Positions 25,822 through 33,752 of a stretch of DNA of 64,000 nt are shown here, in pieces. Source of the DNA: Microbacterium psychrotolerans (GTDB lineage: Bacteria; Actinomycetota; Actinomycetes; Actinomycetales; Microbacteriaceae); assembly GCF_031085295.1 (NCBI RefSeq), contig NZ_JAVFWO010000002.1, forward strand, positions 682,001 through 746,000. Direction: 5' to 3'. The notes under the pieces are model-generated. The model made no database searches and had not been told where the DNA came from. It saw only the letters and a list, made by a program, of their open reading frames with translations. The position numbers and the translations under genes were made by a program. Position 1 is the first letter of the stretch. Each line of letters begins with the position of its first letter.

Positions 25822-25848
25822 CCGGCCGACCCCCAAGGTGCCGGCCGG
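25822..25848. terminator. hairpin between convergent genes
   Basis: CCGGCCG (25822-25828) and CGGCCGG (25842-25848) pair around a 13-base loop, immediately after the phospholipase stop and 11 bases from the end of bkdC. No T-run; candidate terminator for both. Confidence 0.45.
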
Positions 25849-25859
25849 CCAGCGGCCTT

Positions 25860-27278
25860 CTAACGCAGCAGCATTGCCCGCCCCGGCTCGCGCAGGATGT
25901 CGGCGACATCGACGAGGAAGCGGGACCCCTGCTCGCCGTCCACGAGCCGATGGTCGAACGAGAGGGCGAGCGTCATGACGTCGCGCAGGGCGATCTCGCC
26001 GCGGTGCTCCCACGGCTGGCGACGCACGGCGCCGAGGGCGAGGATGCCGGCCTCCCCCGGGTTGATGATCGGCGTGCCCGCGTCGACGCCGAACACGCCG
26101 ACGTTCGTGATCGAGAACGTGCCGCCCATCATGTCGGCCGGCGCCGTCCTGCCCGAGCGCGCGGTCTCGGCGAGGCCGCGGATGGCGTCAGCGAGCTCGA
26201 CGAGGGTGAGCTCCTGCGCATCGCGGATGTTCGGCACGACGAGGCCACGCCCGGTCGCCGCGGCGATGCCCAGGTTGACGTAGTGGTGCTCGACGATCTC
26301 GCCCGCCGCCTCGTCCCACTTCGAGTTGAGCCCAGGGTGGCGCGCGAGCGCGAGGCACACGGCCTTCGCGGCGACCGCCATGATGCCGATCCGGTGCTCG
26401 TGGAGGGCGCGGTCCGCTCGCAGCGACGCGATCAGCTCACTGGTCGCCGTGACGTCGACCGTGAGGAACGTGGTCACGTGCGGCGCCGTGAAGGCGCTGC
26501 GCACCATGGCCTCCGCGGTCATGCGCCGGACGCCGCGGATGGGCGTGCGCGTCGTGCGCGCGCTCGCGTCTTCCGACCGCGGCAGCTCGAACGCCTCCAC
26601 CGGTTCGGCGGACTCCGCCGCCACGGGGGCGGCCGGGACGGCGCCGACGCGCTCCGCGTAGGCCTCCACGTCGGCCCGGGTGATCACGCCGGATGCGCCC
26701 GTCGCCTCGACGAGTGCGAGATCCACGCCGAGCTGCTTGGCGAGCTTGCGGACCGGCGGCGTCGAACGGGGACGCTCGACCGCACGCTCCACGACATCGG
26801 CGAACTGGATCGCATCGTGCGGAGCCGCTTCGAGCACCGCGGTGTCGGATGCCGCGGCCACCCGCCCCGCGACGCGTGCGCGACGCTGCGGCCGTGCGGC
26901 GCTGCGGGGTGCGGCGCCGTAGCCGACGAGGTTCGGCTCGGACGCCGGCGCCGCAGCCGCGCTCGGAGCGTCGGATGCGGCGGCCTCGGCGGCCGATGAC
27001 TCGGCGGTGGCGTCCGGAGCCGGCGTGGGAGCGGTCGCGGCGCCGGTGTCGAACGAGATCAGCACCGAGCCGACCGCCACCACATCGCCGGGAGCGGCGT
27101 GCAGGGCGGTCACGGTGCCCGCGTGCGGCGACGGCAGCTCGACGACGGCCTTGGCGGTCTCGACCTCGGCGATCGTCTGGTTGAGTGCGACGGTGTCGCC
27201 CACGGCGACCAGCCACTGCACGAGTTCGGCCTCGGGAAGGCCCTCGCCGAGGTCGGGAAGACGGAAGTCCTGTGCCAT
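25860..27278 (-). CDS. bkdC: branched-chain 2-oxoacid dehydrogenase E2 (dihydrolipoyl acyltransferase)
   Basis: A 472-residue E2 core enzyme. The lipoyl domain spans residues 1-80 with lipoylated Lys43 in VETAKAVVELPSPH. An Ala/Pro-rich linker follows, then a peripheral subunit-binding domain (PPVRKLAKQLGVDLALVEAT) and the catalytic acyltransferase domain ending in SFDHRLVDGEQGSRFL, which has the His-x3-Asp-Gly active site. One lipoyl domain is present. The ATG overlaps the bkdB stop (ATGA). With E1 it forms isobutyryl-, isovaleryl- or 2-methylbutyryl-CoA. No E3 gene is in the window, so lipoamide dehydrogenase must come from elsewhere. Confidence 0.92.
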   Translation of the reverse strand: MAQDFRLPDLGEGLPEAELVQWLVAVGDTVALNQTIAEVETAKAVVELPSPHAGTVTALHAAPGDVVAVGSVLISFDTGAATAPTPAPDATAESSAAEAAASDAPSAAAAPASEPNLVGYGAAPRSAARPQRRARVAGRVAAASDTAVLEAAPHDAIQFADVVERAVERPRSTPPVRKLAKQLGVDLALVEATGASGVITRADVEAYAERVGAVPAAPVAAESAEPVEAFELPRSEDASARTTRTPIRGVRRMTAEAMVRSAFTAPHVTTFLTVDVTATSELIASLRADRALHEHRIGIMAVAAKAVCLALARHPGLNSKWDEAAGEIVEHHYVNLGIAAATGRGLVVPNIRDAQELTLVELADAIRGLAETARSGRTAPADMMGGTFSITNVGVFGVDAGTPIINPGEAGILALGAVRRQPWEHRGEIALRDVMTLALSFDHRLVDGEQGSRFLVDVADILREPGRAMLLR

Positions 27279-28288
27279 CAGTCGCGCACCCCGCTCATGC
27301 TGTTGGGCCGGTCCATGACGCGATCGACGGCGTCCAGGATGCGGTCGAGATCGGGCAGATGGTGCTTCTCCAGCTTCGCCGGCGGGTAGGGGATGTCGTG
27401 GCCGGTGACCCGCTGCGGCGCGGCCTCGAGGTAGTTGAAGCACCGCTCGGTGACGCTCGCGATGAGCTCGGCGCCCACCCCCGCCTCCCGCGCCGCCTCG
27501 TGCGTCACGACGACTCTGCCGGTCTTGCGGACGGATGCCGTCACCGTGCGATAGTCGACGGGCGAGATCGATCGAAGGTCGATGACCTCGATCGAGACGC
27601 CGTCGTCCTCGGCCGCGGTCGCGGCATCCATCGCGGTGCCGACCTGCGAGCCGTAGGTCAGGAGCGTCACATCGCTTCCCTCCCGCGCGACGCGGGCGAG
27701 ACCCATCGGCGGCGCGTCTGCCAACTGCACGTCGAGGTCGACCTCGCCCTTGGAGTGGTAGAGCCGCTTGGGTTCGAAGTAGACCACCGGGTCGTTCGAC
27801 GCGATGGCCTGCCGCAGCATCACGTACGCATCCTGCGGGTTCGACACCGCGACCACGCGGAGCCCCGACGTGTGGACGAAGTACGCCTCGGGCGACTCGG
27901 AGTGATGCTCGGCCGCGCCGACGCCGCCGGCCCACGGGATGCGGATCGTGATCGGCATCGTGACGTTGCCGCGCGTGCGGTAGTGCAGCTTCGCGACCTG
28001 GCACACGATCTGGTCGAACGCGGGGTACACGAAGCCGTCGAACTGGATCTCGACGACGGGCCGGTAGCCGCGGAAGGCGAGGCCGACGGCGGTGCCCATG
28101 ATGCCCGCCTCGGCCAGCGGCGTGTCGACGACCCGCTGCGCGCCGAACTCGTCGAGCAGTCCGTCGGTGATGCGGAACACGCCGCCGAGCTTGCCGATGT
28201 CCTCGCCCATGACGAGCACCTTCGGGTCGTCGGCCATCGCGCGGCGGAGTCCTTCGTTGATGGCCTTCGCCATCGTCAGCTGCGCCAT
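27278..28288 (-). CDS. bkdB: branched-chain 2-oxoacid dehydrogenase E1 beta subunit
   Basis: A 336-residue transketolase-like beta subunit. It opens TMAKAINEGLRRAMADDPKV and has VMGEDIGKLGGVFRIT, FDTPLAEAGI-like segment VVDTPLAEAGIMGTAVGLAF, the conserved RIPWAGGVGAAEHHSESPEA loop and the C-terminal VVTHEAAREAGVGAELIA. It pairs with the alpha subunit to decarboxylate branched-chain 2-oxoacids with thiamine diphosphate. I chose the ATG at 28288 because GGAGG lies seven bases upstream; it starts two bases after the bkdA stop. Confidence 0.93.
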   Translation of the reverse strand: MAQLTMAKAINEGLRRAMADDPKVLVMGEDIGKLGGVFRITDGLLDEFGAQRVVDTPLAEAGIMGTAVGLAFRGYRPVVEIQFDGFVYPAFDQIVCQVAKLHYRTRGNVTMPITIRIPWAGGVGAAEHHSESPEAYFVHTSGLRVVAVSNPQDAYVMLRQAIASNDPVVYFEPKRLYHSKGEVDLDVQLADAPPMGLARVAREGSDVTLLTYGSQVGTAMDAATAAEDDGVSIEVIDLRSISPVDYRTVTASVRKTGRVVVTHEAAREAGVGAELIASVTERCFNYLEAAPQRVTGHDIPYPPAKLEKHHLPDLDRILDAVDRVMDRPNSMSGVRD

Positions 28289-28290
28289 CG

Positions 28291-29415
28291 TCACACCTCC
28301 TCGGTGGCCGGGGCGAAACCGTCGAGGTAGGCGCCGAACCACTCGCGCTGCTCGTCGATCCCCGAGTGGGGCTCGGCATAGACGTTGTCGAGCACCGTCA
28401 GCGGTGCGCGGGTCGTGGCGGACATGGCTGCCTCGCGGACGCCGGCGGCCAGTGCATCGGCATCGGCCTCGACCGCGCCGACGAATGCCTCGTCGAACTC
28501 GCCGCGCGCGCGCAGCAGCGCCTCGAGCCGGGTGATCGGGTCGCGGCGGCGCCACTTCTCGACCTCCTCCTTGTCGCGGTAGCGCGTGGGGTCGTCGGAG
28601 GTGGTGTGCGGGCCCATGCGGTACGTCACGGCCTCGATGAAGGCGGGACCCTCGCCGCGGCGCGCGATGTCGAGCGCCCAGCGCATCGCCGCGAAGCAGG
28701 CGAGCACGTCATTGCCGTCCACGCGCATGCTCGGGATGCCGAATCCGGGCGCCCGGCCGGCGATCGGGAACTTGGCCTGCACCGTGACGGGCTCCGAGAT
28801 CGCCCACTGGTTGTTGGTGCACACGAAGACGACGGGCGCGCCGAAGGAGGCGGCGAAGACCATCGCCTCGTTGACGTCACCTTGGCTGGATGCACCGTCG
28901 CCGAAGTAGGCGACCGACACCTGGTCGGTGCCGTCGCGCTGCACGCCCATCGCATAGCCGACGGCGTGGAGCGCCTGCGCGCCGATGATGATCTGCTGGG
29001 TCGCGGTGTTGATGTCGTAGGGGTTGTACGTCGAGTGCTCTTCGCCGCGCCAGGCGAGCACGAAGTCGGAGGGCTTTCCGCCGCGTGCGTAGACCACGCC
29101 CGTCTCGCGGTAGCTCGGGAACGCGAAGTCATCGGCGCGCAGCGCCCGCGCCGTGCCGATCTGGGTGGCCTCCTGCCCCTGACAGGGCGGCCACAGGCCG
29201 AGCTGGCCCTGGCGCTGGAGTGCGACGCCCTCGGTGTCGATGCGCCGCAGCAGCACCATGTCGCGGTACAGACCGCGCAGAGTCGTGGCGTCGACGTCGG
29301 CCACCCAGCGATCGAGCTCGGGGTCGGCGATGCGCTCGCCGTCGGGTGTCAGCAGTCGCGCGACATCGTCGATGTCCGTGGCGAGGTCCGCTGTCGGTGT
29401 CAGGGTGTGCGTCAT
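28291..29415 (-). CDS. bkdA: branched-chain 2-oxoacid dehydrogenase E1 alpha subunit
   Basis: A 374-residue thiamine diphosphate-binding subunit. The cofactor motif is GDGASSQGDVNEAMVFAASF followed by VCTNNQWAIS; the phosphorylation-loop-like region is YRMGPHTTSDDPTRYR. These features match the branched-chain family rather than pyruvate dehydrogenase. The ATG at 29415 is chosen since GAGGAG is eight bases away; two earlier in-frame starts are too close to it. First gene of bkdABC, with the promoter at 29491-29519. The operon resembles Mycobacterium Rv2495c-Rv2497c. Confidence 0.93.
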   Translation of the reverse strand: MTHTLTPTADLATDIDDVARLLTPDGERIADPELDRWVADVDATTLRGLYRDMVLLRRIDTEGVALQRQGQLGLWPPCQGQEATQIGTARALRADDFAFPSYRETGVVYARGGKPSDFVLAWRGEEHSTYNPYDINTATQQIIIGAQALHAVGYAMGVQRDGTDQVSVAYFGDGASSQGDVNEAMVFAASFGAPVVFVCTNNQWAISEPVTVQAKFPIAGRAPGFGIPSMRVDGNDVLACFAAMRWALDIARRGEGPAFIEAVTYRMGPHTTSDDPTRYRDKEEVEKWRRRDPITRLEALLRARGEFDEAFVGAVEADADALAAGVREAAMSATTRAPLTVLDNVYAEPHSGIDEQREWFGAYLDGFAPATEEV

Positions 29416-29490
29416 CGTCATCACTCCTCGTTGCGGGCCCCCTCGTGAGGAGCCGCTTCGCGTCCGCCGGCTCCGTCGCCGACTACCTCG

Positions 29491-29519
29491 AGGCTACGTC
29501 TGCATCGCACCTCGCTCAA
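29491..29519 (-). promoter_or_regulatory. promoter of the bkdABC operon
   Basis: On the minus strand TTGAGC (29519-29514), a 17-bp spacer and TAGCCT (29496-29491) form a good promoter with a start near 29484 and a leader of about 70 bases. The -35 box is part of the inverted repeat at 29514-29540. Confidence 0.65.
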
Positions 29520-29540
29520 GCATTCGCGCTCCGCTTGAGC
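29514..29540. promoter_or_regulatory. inverted repeat, likely Lrp/AsnC operator
   Basis: GCTCAAGC (29514-29521) and GCTTGAGC (29533-29540) are perfect complements with an 11-bp spacer, so the arms lie about two helical turns apart. It covers the bkd -35 box and lies between bkdA and the divergent Lrp-type gene. Confidence 0.6.
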
Positions 29541-29572
29541 ATGTTGATAAGTCATGACCACCCAGAGCGTGC

Positions 29573-29578
29573 TAACGT
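29573..29578 (+). promoter_or_regulatory. -10 box of the lrp-like gene
   Basis: TAACGT lies eight bases before the ATG at 29587, which fits transcription starting at or next to the start codon. Confidence 0.55.
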
Positions 29579-29586
29579 TTCGCACT

Positions 29587-30057
29587 ATGAGTGCCCTCGA
29601 TCACGTCGACCTGGAGCTGCTCGCAGCGCTCTCCGCCGATCCCCGCGCGACCGTCGTCGCACTCGCCGAACGGCTCGGTCTCTCACGCAACACGGTGCAG
29701 GCTCGCATGGCACGACTCGAGAAGGCGGGGGTGTTCCTCTCCTACGAACGGGCGATCTCGTCGGCCTCGCTGGGCTTCCCGATAGAGGCGTTCATCAGCG
29801 TCATCGTGCGACAGGCGGATCTCCCCCGCATCGCCGTCGAACTCGCCCGGGTGCCCGAGGTCGTGCAGGCGCACGGCCTGTCGGGTCAGGTCGATCTGCT
29901 GGTGCGCGTCGCGTGCCGCGACACGCAGCATCTGTTCGACACCGACGCGCGCATCCTCGCCATCGAGGGCGTCGAGCGCACCGAGACATCCCTCGTGATG
30001 GGCGAGGTCATCGCCCACCGCGTCACGCCCCTGATGGACCTGGCTCGACGGGACTGA
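29587..30057 (+). CDS. Lrp/AsnC-family transcriptional regulator
   Basis: A 156-residue feast/famine regulator. The N-terminal winged helix reads DHVDLELLAALSADPRATVV then ALAERLGLSRNTVQARMARL; the C-terminal RAM ligand-binding domain follows (VVQAHGLSGQVDLLVRVACR, ending with VERTETSLVMGEVI). Its divergent position to bkdABC and the 27-bp inverted repeat between them suggest it controls branched-chain oxoacid breakdown in response to an amino acid, like BkdR in Pseudomonas. The ATG at 29587 fits the -10 box at 29573; an in-frame upstream ATG is unlikely. Confidence 0.9.
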   Translation: MSALDHVDLELLAALSADPRATVVALAERLGLSRNTVQARMARLEKAGVFLSYERAISSASLGFPIEAFISVIVRQADLPRIAVELARVPEVVQAHGLSGQVDLLVRVACRDTQHLFDTDARILAIEGVERTETSLVMGEVIAHRVTPLMDLARRD

Positions 30058-30066
30058 AGCCTCTCT

Positions 30067-31068
30067 TCAGGAGAGCACAGCCGCCTCGTCGCGCGGGTGC
30101 ACGGTCGACGACGCGTCGGCGCGCACCAGCACGACGCCGACGAGGATCAGCGCGCCCCCGGCGAACTGGACCGGTGCGGGCACCTCGGCGAGGAAGATCC
30201 ACGCGAACATGAGGGCGAACAGCACCTCCGACAGCCCGACGAACGACGCCACGCGCGAGCCGATGCGAGGAACCGCCATCACGCCGAAGGCGTAGCCGAG
30301 CGTCGTCGCGACGCCGGCCACCCAGAGCAGCGGCATCCACCACGGCACGGCGGCGCCGGCCAGCACCACCGAGACGGCAGGCGCCTCGAACGGCATGATG
30401 CCGGTGACGCAGAGGATCCCCATGACGATCGCGCCGGTCAGGAGGCCGCTCGCCGCCAGCGCCAGCGGCGGCAGATCGTCGCCGGCACGTTCCGAGATCA
30501 CGAAATAGGCGCACACGCAGACGGCCGCCGCGAGAGCGAGCAGCGTCCCGATCAGATCGAACGACGCGCCCGAGATGTCGACGACCAGCACGAGGCCGAC
30601 GATCGCGACCAGCGACCCCCACAGCACGAGCGCCGACGGCGCCCTGCGGGTGCGCACCCACACGGCGACCACGAGCATGACGGGCGCGAGGTACTGGATG
30701 AGCAGCGCCACGGCCACCGGCATCCGCTGCATCGCGGAGAAGAAGAAGAGCTGGCAGCCGAGCACGGGCATGAGGCCGAAGCCGACGATGAGGCGCCAGT
30801 GCCGGCGCACGAAGCCGCGCTGCCGCTTCATGGCCAGGAACAGCGCCGGCGACAGCACGAGGCCCGCGACGCCCATGCGCACGAGCAGCGCCGCACCGAG
30901 CGACCAGCCGGCCTCGAGGAGCGGCTTGATGAACGGCCCGCTCGACGAGAACGCGAGCGCCGAGGCGACGCCCATGATCAGGCCGGTGGTGCGCAGCCGG
31001 GCGCTCGAGCCGGGCGCCGCGCTCGGGAGGGCGACGGCACGGGACGCGGTCGAGGTCATGGGCGGCAT
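30067..31068 (-). CDS. EamA (DMT superfamily) transporter
   Basis: A 333-residue inner-membrane protein with ten predicted hydrophobic helices in two EamA repeats (first TGLIMGVASALAFSSSGPFI, second LIGTLLALAAAVCVCAYFVI). Such proteins export or import metabolites; no substrate is indicated. The gene is divergent from a CGNR zinc-finger regulator, sharing a 66-bp promoter region with a palindrome, so it is probably the regulator's target. Its own promoter is TTGACT-18-TACTGT at 31104-31133. The ATG has no good ribosome-binding site; a second ATG lies nine bases downstream. Confidence 0.85.
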   Translation of the reverse strand: MPPMTSTASRAVALPSAAPGSSARLRTTGLIMGVASALAFSSSGPFIKPLLEAGWSLGAALLVRMGVAGLVLSPALFLAMKRQRGFVRRHWRLIVGFGLMPVLGCQLFFFSAMQRMPVAVALLIQYLAPVMLVVAVWVRTRRAPSALVLWGSLVAIVGLVLVVDISGASFDLIGTLLALAAAVCVCAYFVISERAGDDLPPLALAASGLLTGAIVMGILCVTGIMPFEAPAVSVVLAGAAVPWWMPLLWVAGVATTLGYAFGVMAVPRIGSRVASFVGLSEVLFALMFAWIFLAEVPAPVQFAGGALILVGVVLVRADASSTVHPRDEAAVLS

Positions 31069-31088
31069 CCGACTGTCAGGAGTGAAAG

Positions 31089-31098
31089 GTGTTTACAC
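31089..31098. promoter_or_regulatory. palindrome in the EamA/CGNR divergent promoter
   Basis: GTGT-TT-ACAC lies just after the start site expected for the EamA gene and overlaps TACACT (31094-31099), a possible -10 box of the CGNR gene. The decamer TGTCAGGAGT is also repeated directly at 31074-31083 and 31121-31130. Confidence 0.5.
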
Positions 31099-31103
31099 TG
31101 GTG

Positions 31104-31133
31104 ACAGTACCGGACCGACTTGTCAGGAGTCAA
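31104..31133 (-). promoter_or_regulatory. promoter of the EamA transporter gene
   Basis: On the minus strand TTGACT (31133-31128), 18 bp, then TACTGT (31109-31104). A start near 31097 gives a leader of about 28 bases. Confidence 0.55.
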
Positions 31134-31134
31134 C

Positions 31135-31689
31135 GTGGTTTTCATTCATGACACGGAGCAGAACCTGCGCGCGGCGTCCTACCTGGTGAACACGCTGCCC
31201 GGCTACGACGATGAGGACACTCTCACCACCCTCGAAGACTTCGAGGACTACCTGCGCGTCAACCCCTACACGGGGCTGATCCGGCGTGACGCCGCCGAGC
31301 TCGCCGCCCTCCGCGACGTCCGGCCGCGTCTGCGGCAGCTGTGGGAGGTCGACCGCGAGGGCGCCGTTCCCCTGGTCAACGAGATGCTCCGCGACGGCAG
31401 GGCACTCCCCCGCCTGGTCATCCACGACGGCTTCGACTGGCACATCCATGCGACCAGCGACGACGCTCCGCTCGCCACCCGGGTGCTCGTCGAGGCGGCG
31501 CTGGCGTTCGTCGACGTCATCCGCGCCGACGAGTACGACCGCGTGCGGATCTGCGCCGCGGACGACTGCGACGGTGTCTACGTGGACTTCTCGAAGAACG
31601 GCTCGAAGCGCTACTGCGACATCGGCAACTGCGGCAACCGCATGAACGTCAACGCGTATCGGCAGCGGAAGGCCCGACGAACCGCGTGA
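31135..31689 (+). CDS. CGNR zinc-finger domain protein (putative transcription regulator)
   Basis: A 184-residue member of the ABATE/CGNR family. The C-terminal zinc finger is seen as CAADDCDGVYVDFSKNGSKR followed by YCDIGNCGNRMNVNAYRQRK, with four cysteines and the CGNR tetrad. The N-terminal part (DTLTTLEDFEDYLRVNPYTG) is the stress-associated ABATE domain. These proteins are presumed DNA-binding regulators. The GTG start has AGGAG five bases upstream. Its last 41 bases overlap the convergent hydrolase gene on the other strand. Confidence 0.87.
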   Translation: MVFIHDTEQNLRAASYLVNTLPGYDDEDTLTTLEDFEDYLRVNPYTGLIRRDAAELAALRDVRPRLRQLWEVDREGAVPLVNEMLRDGRALPRLVIHDGFDWHIHATSDDAPLATRVLVEAALAFVDVIRADEYDRVRICAADDCDGVYVDFSKNGSKRYCDIGNCGNRMNVNAYRQRKARRTA

Positions 31690-32548
31690 TCGCGCCGGCA
31701 GCGGCCGCCGGCGTCTCGTAGTGGATCAGGTGCCCGACGTCGGGGATCTCCACGAGCTGCGCGTCCGGGAACATCGTCGCCAGGCGTCGCTCCGCCTCGA
31801 TGGGCGTGATGTCGTCGCGCTGCGCGGCCACGAGCAGTGTCGGCTGCGCGATGCGCGGAGCGAACGCGCGCACGTCGTTCGACACCGACGCGAGGAACGC
31901 GTCGTGCAGCACGTCGCGGTCGGCGAAGCGCGAGAAGTAGGTGTCGTGCTGATCGTGCACGAATCGACGGATGCCGGGGTCCTTCGTCTTCGCCATCGAC
32001 ACGCTCATCACGCGCACGATCAGGCCGTTGCGCAGCAGCGCGTCGCCGAGCCGCTTCGGAAGCCTCGCCCCCGCCCAGTAGTAGAAGACGGCGAGCCGGG
32101 TGAGCACCCCGCGCGGACCCTCCAGCGCGGGCGCTCCGATGGGGTTGACGAGGATCACCTGCGGCGTCTCGAAACCGCCCGCGACCGCGGCCGCCACGAC
32201 GATCGAGCCGAACGAATGACCCAGGATCACCGCGCCCGGCGCGACCGCCGTCGCGAATTCGCGCAGCCACTCCGCATAGAGACCGAGATCGTGTCGTCGC
32301 CGCGGCACCGGCGCGGTCTCTCCGAAACCCGGGAGGTCGGGTGAGATCACCCGCACCGCCGGAAGGTGCGCGACCACCGGCTCCAGGCCATGGTGCTCGC
32401 CTCGGAACCCGTGCACCGCGACGATCGTGACGGCCGCATCTGCGGGACCGTAGACCCAGTACGCCGTGTCGCCGCCCAGCACGCCGACCTCGCGCCGCTC
32501 GACGGGGATCTCCTCGAGCAGAGGTGCGTAGGGGTTCGGCGTGGTCAC
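31649..32548 (-). CDS. alpha/beta hydrolase
   Basis: A 299-residue alpha/beta-hydrolase-fold enzyme. The oxyanion loop is AVHGFRGEHHG, the nucleophile elbow ILGHSFGSIVV (Ser about residue 113), the acid probably Asp in VAAQRDDITPIEAE and the base His in IPDVGHLIHYETP. Family is clear; substrate unknown. The GTG follows a TAGACT -10 box (32555-32560) by six bases, so the mRNA is probably leaderless. The 3' end overlaps the convergent CGNR gene by 41 bases. Confidence 0.85.
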   Translation of the reverse strand: MTTPNPYAPLLEEIPVERREVGVLGGDTAYWVYGPADAAVTIVAVHGFRGEHHGLEPVVAHLPAVRVISPDLPGFGETAPVPRRRHDLGLYAEWLREFATAVAPGAVILGHSFGSIVVAAAVAGGFETPQVILVNPIGAPALEGPRGVLTRLAVFYYWAGARLPKRLGDALLRNGLIVRVMSVSMAKTKDPGIRRFVHDQHDTYFSRFADRDVLHDAFLASVSNDVRAFAPRIAQPTLLVAAQRDDITPIEAERRLATMFPDAQLVEIPDVGHLIHYETPAAAAGAITRFVGPSAADTR

Positions 32549-32636
32549 CCGTCGAGTCTACGAGTCACACCCGGGCCTCGCCTGTGCGCGGAGCGCCTCG
32601 GCGCCGATGTCGGAGGCGACGCATACCGTGATCGGC

Positions 32637-33368
32637 ATGAGCCGCGCGCACCCCGAACAGCTGCCGCTGTGGGATGTGCCGGACTGGGTGCGGATGATCG
32701 GAGTCTTCGACCTCGAGACGACCGGCGTCGACGTCACGGCGGATCGCATCGTCACGGCGCACGTCGGGTTGCTGGATGCCGCCGGCCGGGTCATCCGGGC
32801 GCGTGACTGGCTCGCCGATCCCGGCGTCGAGATCCCCGAGGGCGCGAGCGCGATCCACGGCATCTCCACCGCACAGGCGCGCGCCGAGGGACGACCGGCG
32901 GTCGACGTCGTGGGCGAGGTGGTCGAGGCCGTCCGCGCCCTGCTGGACGCCGGCATCCCGGTCGTCGCCTACAACGCGCCGTTCGATTTCTCGCTGCTGA
33001 AGTACGAGTCGCTGCGCCACGGCGTCGTGCCGATCGAGAACCCGTCGCCCGTCATCGACCCGCTCGTGGTCGACAAGGCGTACGACCGGTGGCGCAAGGG
33101 CAAGCGCACTCTCCAGGTCGTCGCGGCGCACTATGCCGTGCGACTGGATGCGGCACACGAGGCGTCTGCGGATGCCGTCGCCGCCGGAAGAGTCGCACAG
33201 GCGCTCGCCGAGCGCTTCGCCCCGTGGCTTCCCGAGACCGTGCACGAACTCCACACCCGTCAGATCGGCTGGGCACGGGCGCAGGCCGAGAGCCTCACCG
33301 AGTACTTCATCGGCATCGGCCGGCTGGATCCCGACGAGCAGCTCGACGGCCGCTGGCCGATCCGCTGA
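32637..33368 (+). CDS. DEDDh 3'-5' exonuclease (DnaQ/epsilon-like)
   Basis: A 243-residue exonuclease with the proofreading fold. ExoI is VFDLETTGVDV with the Asp-x-Glu pair, ExoII is VVAYNAPFDFSLL, and ExoIII-epsilon is AAHEASADAVAAGRVA with the His-x4-Asp pair. A short C-terminal tail of ~45 residues has no known domain. Actinobacteria carry several such stand-alone exonucleases for DNA repair or RNA turnover. The ATG at 32637 lies seven bases after TACCGT (32624-32629), a leaderless arrangement; upstream in-frame starts would overlap the promoter. A strong terminator follows at 33418-33445. Confidence 0.87.
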   Translation: MSRAHPEQLPLWDVPDWVRMIGVFDLETTGVDVTADRIVTAHVGLLDAAGRVIRARDWLADPGVEIPEGASAIHGISTAQARAEGRPAVDVVGEVVEAVRALLDAGIPVVAYNAPFDFSLLKYESLRHGVVPIENPSPVIDPLVVDKAYDRWRKGKRTLQVVAAHYAVRLDAAHEASADAVAAGRVAQALAERFAPWLPETVHELHTRQIGWARAQAESLTEYFIGIGRLDPDEQLDGRWPIR

Positions 33369-33417
33369 GCCGGCGCAGGATCACGCTCTCGCCGGGTACG
33401 GCTGTCCGGCGAAACGA

Positions 33418-33445
33418 AGAAGACCCCGCCGAGGCGGGGTCTTCT
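33418..33445. terminator. bidirectional terminator hairpin
   Basis: AGAAGACCCCGCC pairs with GGCGGGGTCTTCT (13 bp, tight GA loop), flanked by A-rich and T-containing tails. It lies 50 bases after the exonuclease stop and 50 bases beyond the end of rpmE2. Confidence 0.85.
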
Positions 33446-33494
33446 GTTCCGAGGCGGACCGGCAGCCGGTCGCGCGCCGTCGGAGCGGGCGGGC

Positions 33495-33752
33495 TTACTT
33501 GGAAGCGCCGCCGAAGTTCTTGAAGCGCTGGTTGAACTTCTCGACGCGACCGGCCGAGTCCATGATGCGCTGCTTGCCCGTGTAGAACGGGTGCGAGGCG
33601 GACGAGATCTCGACGTCGATGACGGGGTACTCGACGCCGTCGAGCTCGATCGTCTTGTCGCTGGTCACCGTCGAGCGGGTGAGGAACGTCTCGCCCGAGC
33701 CGAGGTCACGGAACACGACGGCCTGGTAGTCCGGGTGGAGGTCAGTCTTCAT
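33495..33752 (-). CDS. rpmE2: 50S ribosomal protein L31 type B
   Basis: An 85-residue ribosomal protein of the large subunit. The sequence [20 protein letters not shown] and [20 protein letters not shown] is typical of type B L31, which lacks the zinc-binding cysteines of type A; there is no cysteine in the protein. It may be the only or a zinc-independent copy. AAAGGA lies six bases before the ATG. The ~70-base leader contains two hairpins and may be an autoregulatory L31 leader. Confidence 0.95.
   Translation of the reverse strand: MKTDLHPDYQAVVFRDLGSGETFLTRSTVTSDKTIELDGVEYPVIDVEISSASHPFYTGKQRIMDSAGRVEKFNQRFKNFGGASK

Noticed and set aside
23245..29586. Horizontal transfer of the phospholipase/bkd region
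   Set aside because: GC content and codon use look like the surroundings, and there is no integrase, tRNA junction or direct repeat at the edges.
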